DNA from: an uncultured Phascolarctobacterium sp.
GTDB lineage: Bacteria > Bacillota > Negativicutes > Acidaminococcales > Acidaminococcaceae
Direction: 5' to 3'
NCBI GenBank assembly: GCA_900553055.1
Contig: USBV01000094.1
Coordinates: 1 to 6,125, forward strand
DNA length: 6,125 nt
Part shown: positions 4,913 through 6,125 of the stretch, piece by piece
Layout: each line of letters starts with the position of its first letter
Position numbering within the stretch: position 1 is the stretch's first letter
The notes under the pieces: generated by a model
What the model saw: the letters and a program-made list of their open reading frames with translations, nothing else
The model's database searches: none
What the model was told of the DNA's origin: nothing
Position numbers and translations under genes: made by a program

Positions 4913-6125
4913 ATGCAGATGACCGGTGCAGAAATTATGGTCAAGGTTTTGGCCGAAGGAGTAACAGCAGTTTTTGGCTATCCCGGGGGCGCAATTCTTC
5001 CCTTTTACGATGCGCTGCGCGATAGCAAAATTCAACATATTTTAACAGCCCATGAGCAGGGCGCTGCCCATGCAGCGGATGGCTTTGCCCGTGCTAGCGG
5101 CAAGGTGGGCGTGTGTATCGCCACCTCTGGCCCTGGTGCTACTAATTTAGTAACGGGCCTAGCGACTGCCTTCCTTGATTCCACTCCCGTGGTGGCAATT
5201 ACGGGCCAGGTGCAGCGCGCGCTGATTGGCCACGACGCCTTCCAAGAGGTGGATATTACGGGTATTACGATGCCCATTACCAAGCATAATTTTTTAGTGA
5301 AGAAGCCCGAAAATTTGGCGCAAACGCTACGCTTGGCCTTCCAATTAGCTAAGGAGGGGCGTCCCGGCCCCGTTCTTGTGGACGTGCCCCGCGATGTGCA
5401 GACTGCTGTTTTAGAATACACTCCTGACCGCCTGCGTGATTTGCCGCCGGTGCTGCCCGATAAGGATAGAGTGGCAGCGGCAGTGGCTGCGATTAATAAA
5501 GCGGTAATGCTCGTGGGTGGCGGTGTTATCAACGCCGATGCCGAATACGACGCCATGCACTTGTGCGAAAAGCTGCATATCCCCGTAGTAAGCACGCTGA
5601 TGGGCTTAGGTGCGATTAGCGCCTACCGCAGCCTGTTCCTCGGCATGACGGGCTTGCACGGTCACGAGCGCGCTAACAACGCTGTTAAGGAAGCAGATTT
5701 AATTTTGGCTGTGGGCAGCCGCTTTAATGACCGCGTTACCGGTGAGCGCTCCAGCTATAGTGCGAATAAAACCATCATTCATCTTGATATCGACCCGGCG
5801 GAGCTGGATAAAAATATTGACTCCAGCATCGGTATTACGGGCAATATGAATATGACGCTGAACCTGCTGGAGAAGGGCAGTGTGCCTCACAATTTGTCCG
5901 CTTGGTGGGATAAAATTGCTACTTGGCCGAGCATGGATGATGATTTTGGTGATGAAGAGGCACCGCGCTTCTTTAAAGCGCTGAACCCCGTTATTAAGGG
6001 TAAGGATTACATCATTACTACGGATGTAGGCCAGCACCAGATGTGGGCAGCACAGCACTTAAAAATTGAATTTGCGCGCCAGCTCATCACTAGTGGTGGC
6101 TTGGGCACCATGGGCTTTGGCCTGC
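4913..6125 (+). CDS. ilvB: Acetolactate synthase large (catalytic) subunit, 3' end cut
   Basis: The frame runs from ATG 4913 off the window end, giving 404 residues of an expected 550-570. The enzyme joins pyruvate to pyruvate or 2-ketobutyrate using thiamine diphosphate. AAGGA (4899-4903) is 9 nt before the start; a second in-frame ATG at 4919 (M3) is possible, since many homologues begin MKMTGAE. Residues 3-165 are the TPP-binding N domain with FGYPGGAILP (21-30), catalytic Glu48 in AHEQGAAHAADG, SGPGATN (72-78) and the DAFQE motif (108-112) that contacts FAD and substrate. Residues about 190-320 are the central FAD-associated domain (VGSRFNDRVTG). The C-terminal TPP domain begins near 365 and shows TDVGQHQMWAAQ with QHQMW at 374-378 and TSGGLGTMGFG at the very end. 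The sequence shows no frameshift. The remaining part, with the Mg/TPP diphosphate motif, lies beyond the window. Confidence 0.96.
   Translation, partial: MQMTGAEIMVKVLAEGVTAVFGYPGGAILPFYDALRDSKIQHILTAHEQGAAHAADGFARASGKVGVCIATSGPGATNLVTGLATAFLDSTPVVAITGQVQRALIGHDAFQEVDITGITMPITKHNFLVKKPENLAQTLRLAFQLAKEGRPGPVLVDVPRDVQTAVLEYTPDRLRDLPPVLPDKDRVAAAVAAINKAVMLVGGGVINADAEYDAMHLCEKLHIPVVSTLMGLGAISAYRSLFLGMTGLHGHERANNAVKEADLILAVGSRFNDRVTGERSSYSANKTIIHLDIDPAELDKNIDSSIGITGNMNMTLNLLEKGSVPHNLSAWWDKIATWPSMDDDFGDEEAPRFFKALNPVIKGKDYIITTDVGQHQMWAAQHLKIEFARQLITSGGLGTMGFGL

Noticed and set aside
5032..5595. Minus-strand open frame opposite ilvB
   Set aside because: The + strand encodes unmistakable IlvB motifs throughout; the antisense frame is Ala/Ser/Thr-rich with no family resemblance.

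Overview
The window looks like chromosomal DNA of a strictly anaerobic, low-to-mid GC Firmicute. The evidence is strong AGGAGG-type ribosome binding sites, TTGACA/TATAAT-like promoters, an [FeFe] hydrogenase of the simple two-[4Fe-4S] architecture, and a rubrerythrin-type peroxide reductase. Protein style (M2-type hydrogenase, HD-GYP remnant, DUF3298 protein) would suit the Negativicutes (Acidaminococcus/Phascolarctobacterium/Megasphaera relatives). That placement is an inference from general resemblance; no marker gene is present to prove it.

Layout, all genes on the + strand. (1) 165-779: a secreted DUF3298-type protein with its own terminator (802-826). (2) 780-1050: a compact control region with two tandem sigma-70-type promoters, a perfect 17-bp palindrome, a second 15-bp inverted repeat and a leader hairpin. 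(3) 1051-3102: one uninterrupted 683-codon frame joining a complete [FeFe] hydrogenase (residues 1 to about 455) to a complete rubredoxin / di-iron / rubredoxin rubrerythrin (464-683), closed by a strong terminator (3143-3176). (4) 3218-3646: the 3' part of an HD-GYP phosphodiesterase gene whose HD dyad is missing. (5) 3790-4086: a small XRE-family repressor with its own extended -10 promoter and a possible terminator. (6) 4340-6125: acetolactate synthase, small subunit gene (ilvN) before the large subunit gene (ilvB, cut by the window end), with a strong promoter and a terminator-like hairpin squeezed between promoter and ilvN.

The main point of interest is the hydrogenase-rubrerythrin frame. 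As written it would give one polypeptide in which electrons from H2 (or ferredoxin) could pass through FeS clusters and rubredoxin centres to a di-iron peroxidase site, that is, H2- or ferredoxin-driven peroxide removal. The junction also contains a perfect Shine-Dalgarno sequence and ATG for the rubrerythrin, stop codons in both other frames just before it, and a marked change in codon use. The locus may therefore make a fusion, a fusion plus free rubrerythrin, or (if one base is wrong or frameshifted) two ordinary adjacent proteins. The ilv genes are ordinary branched-chain amino acid biosynthesis apart from gene order and the leader hairpin.
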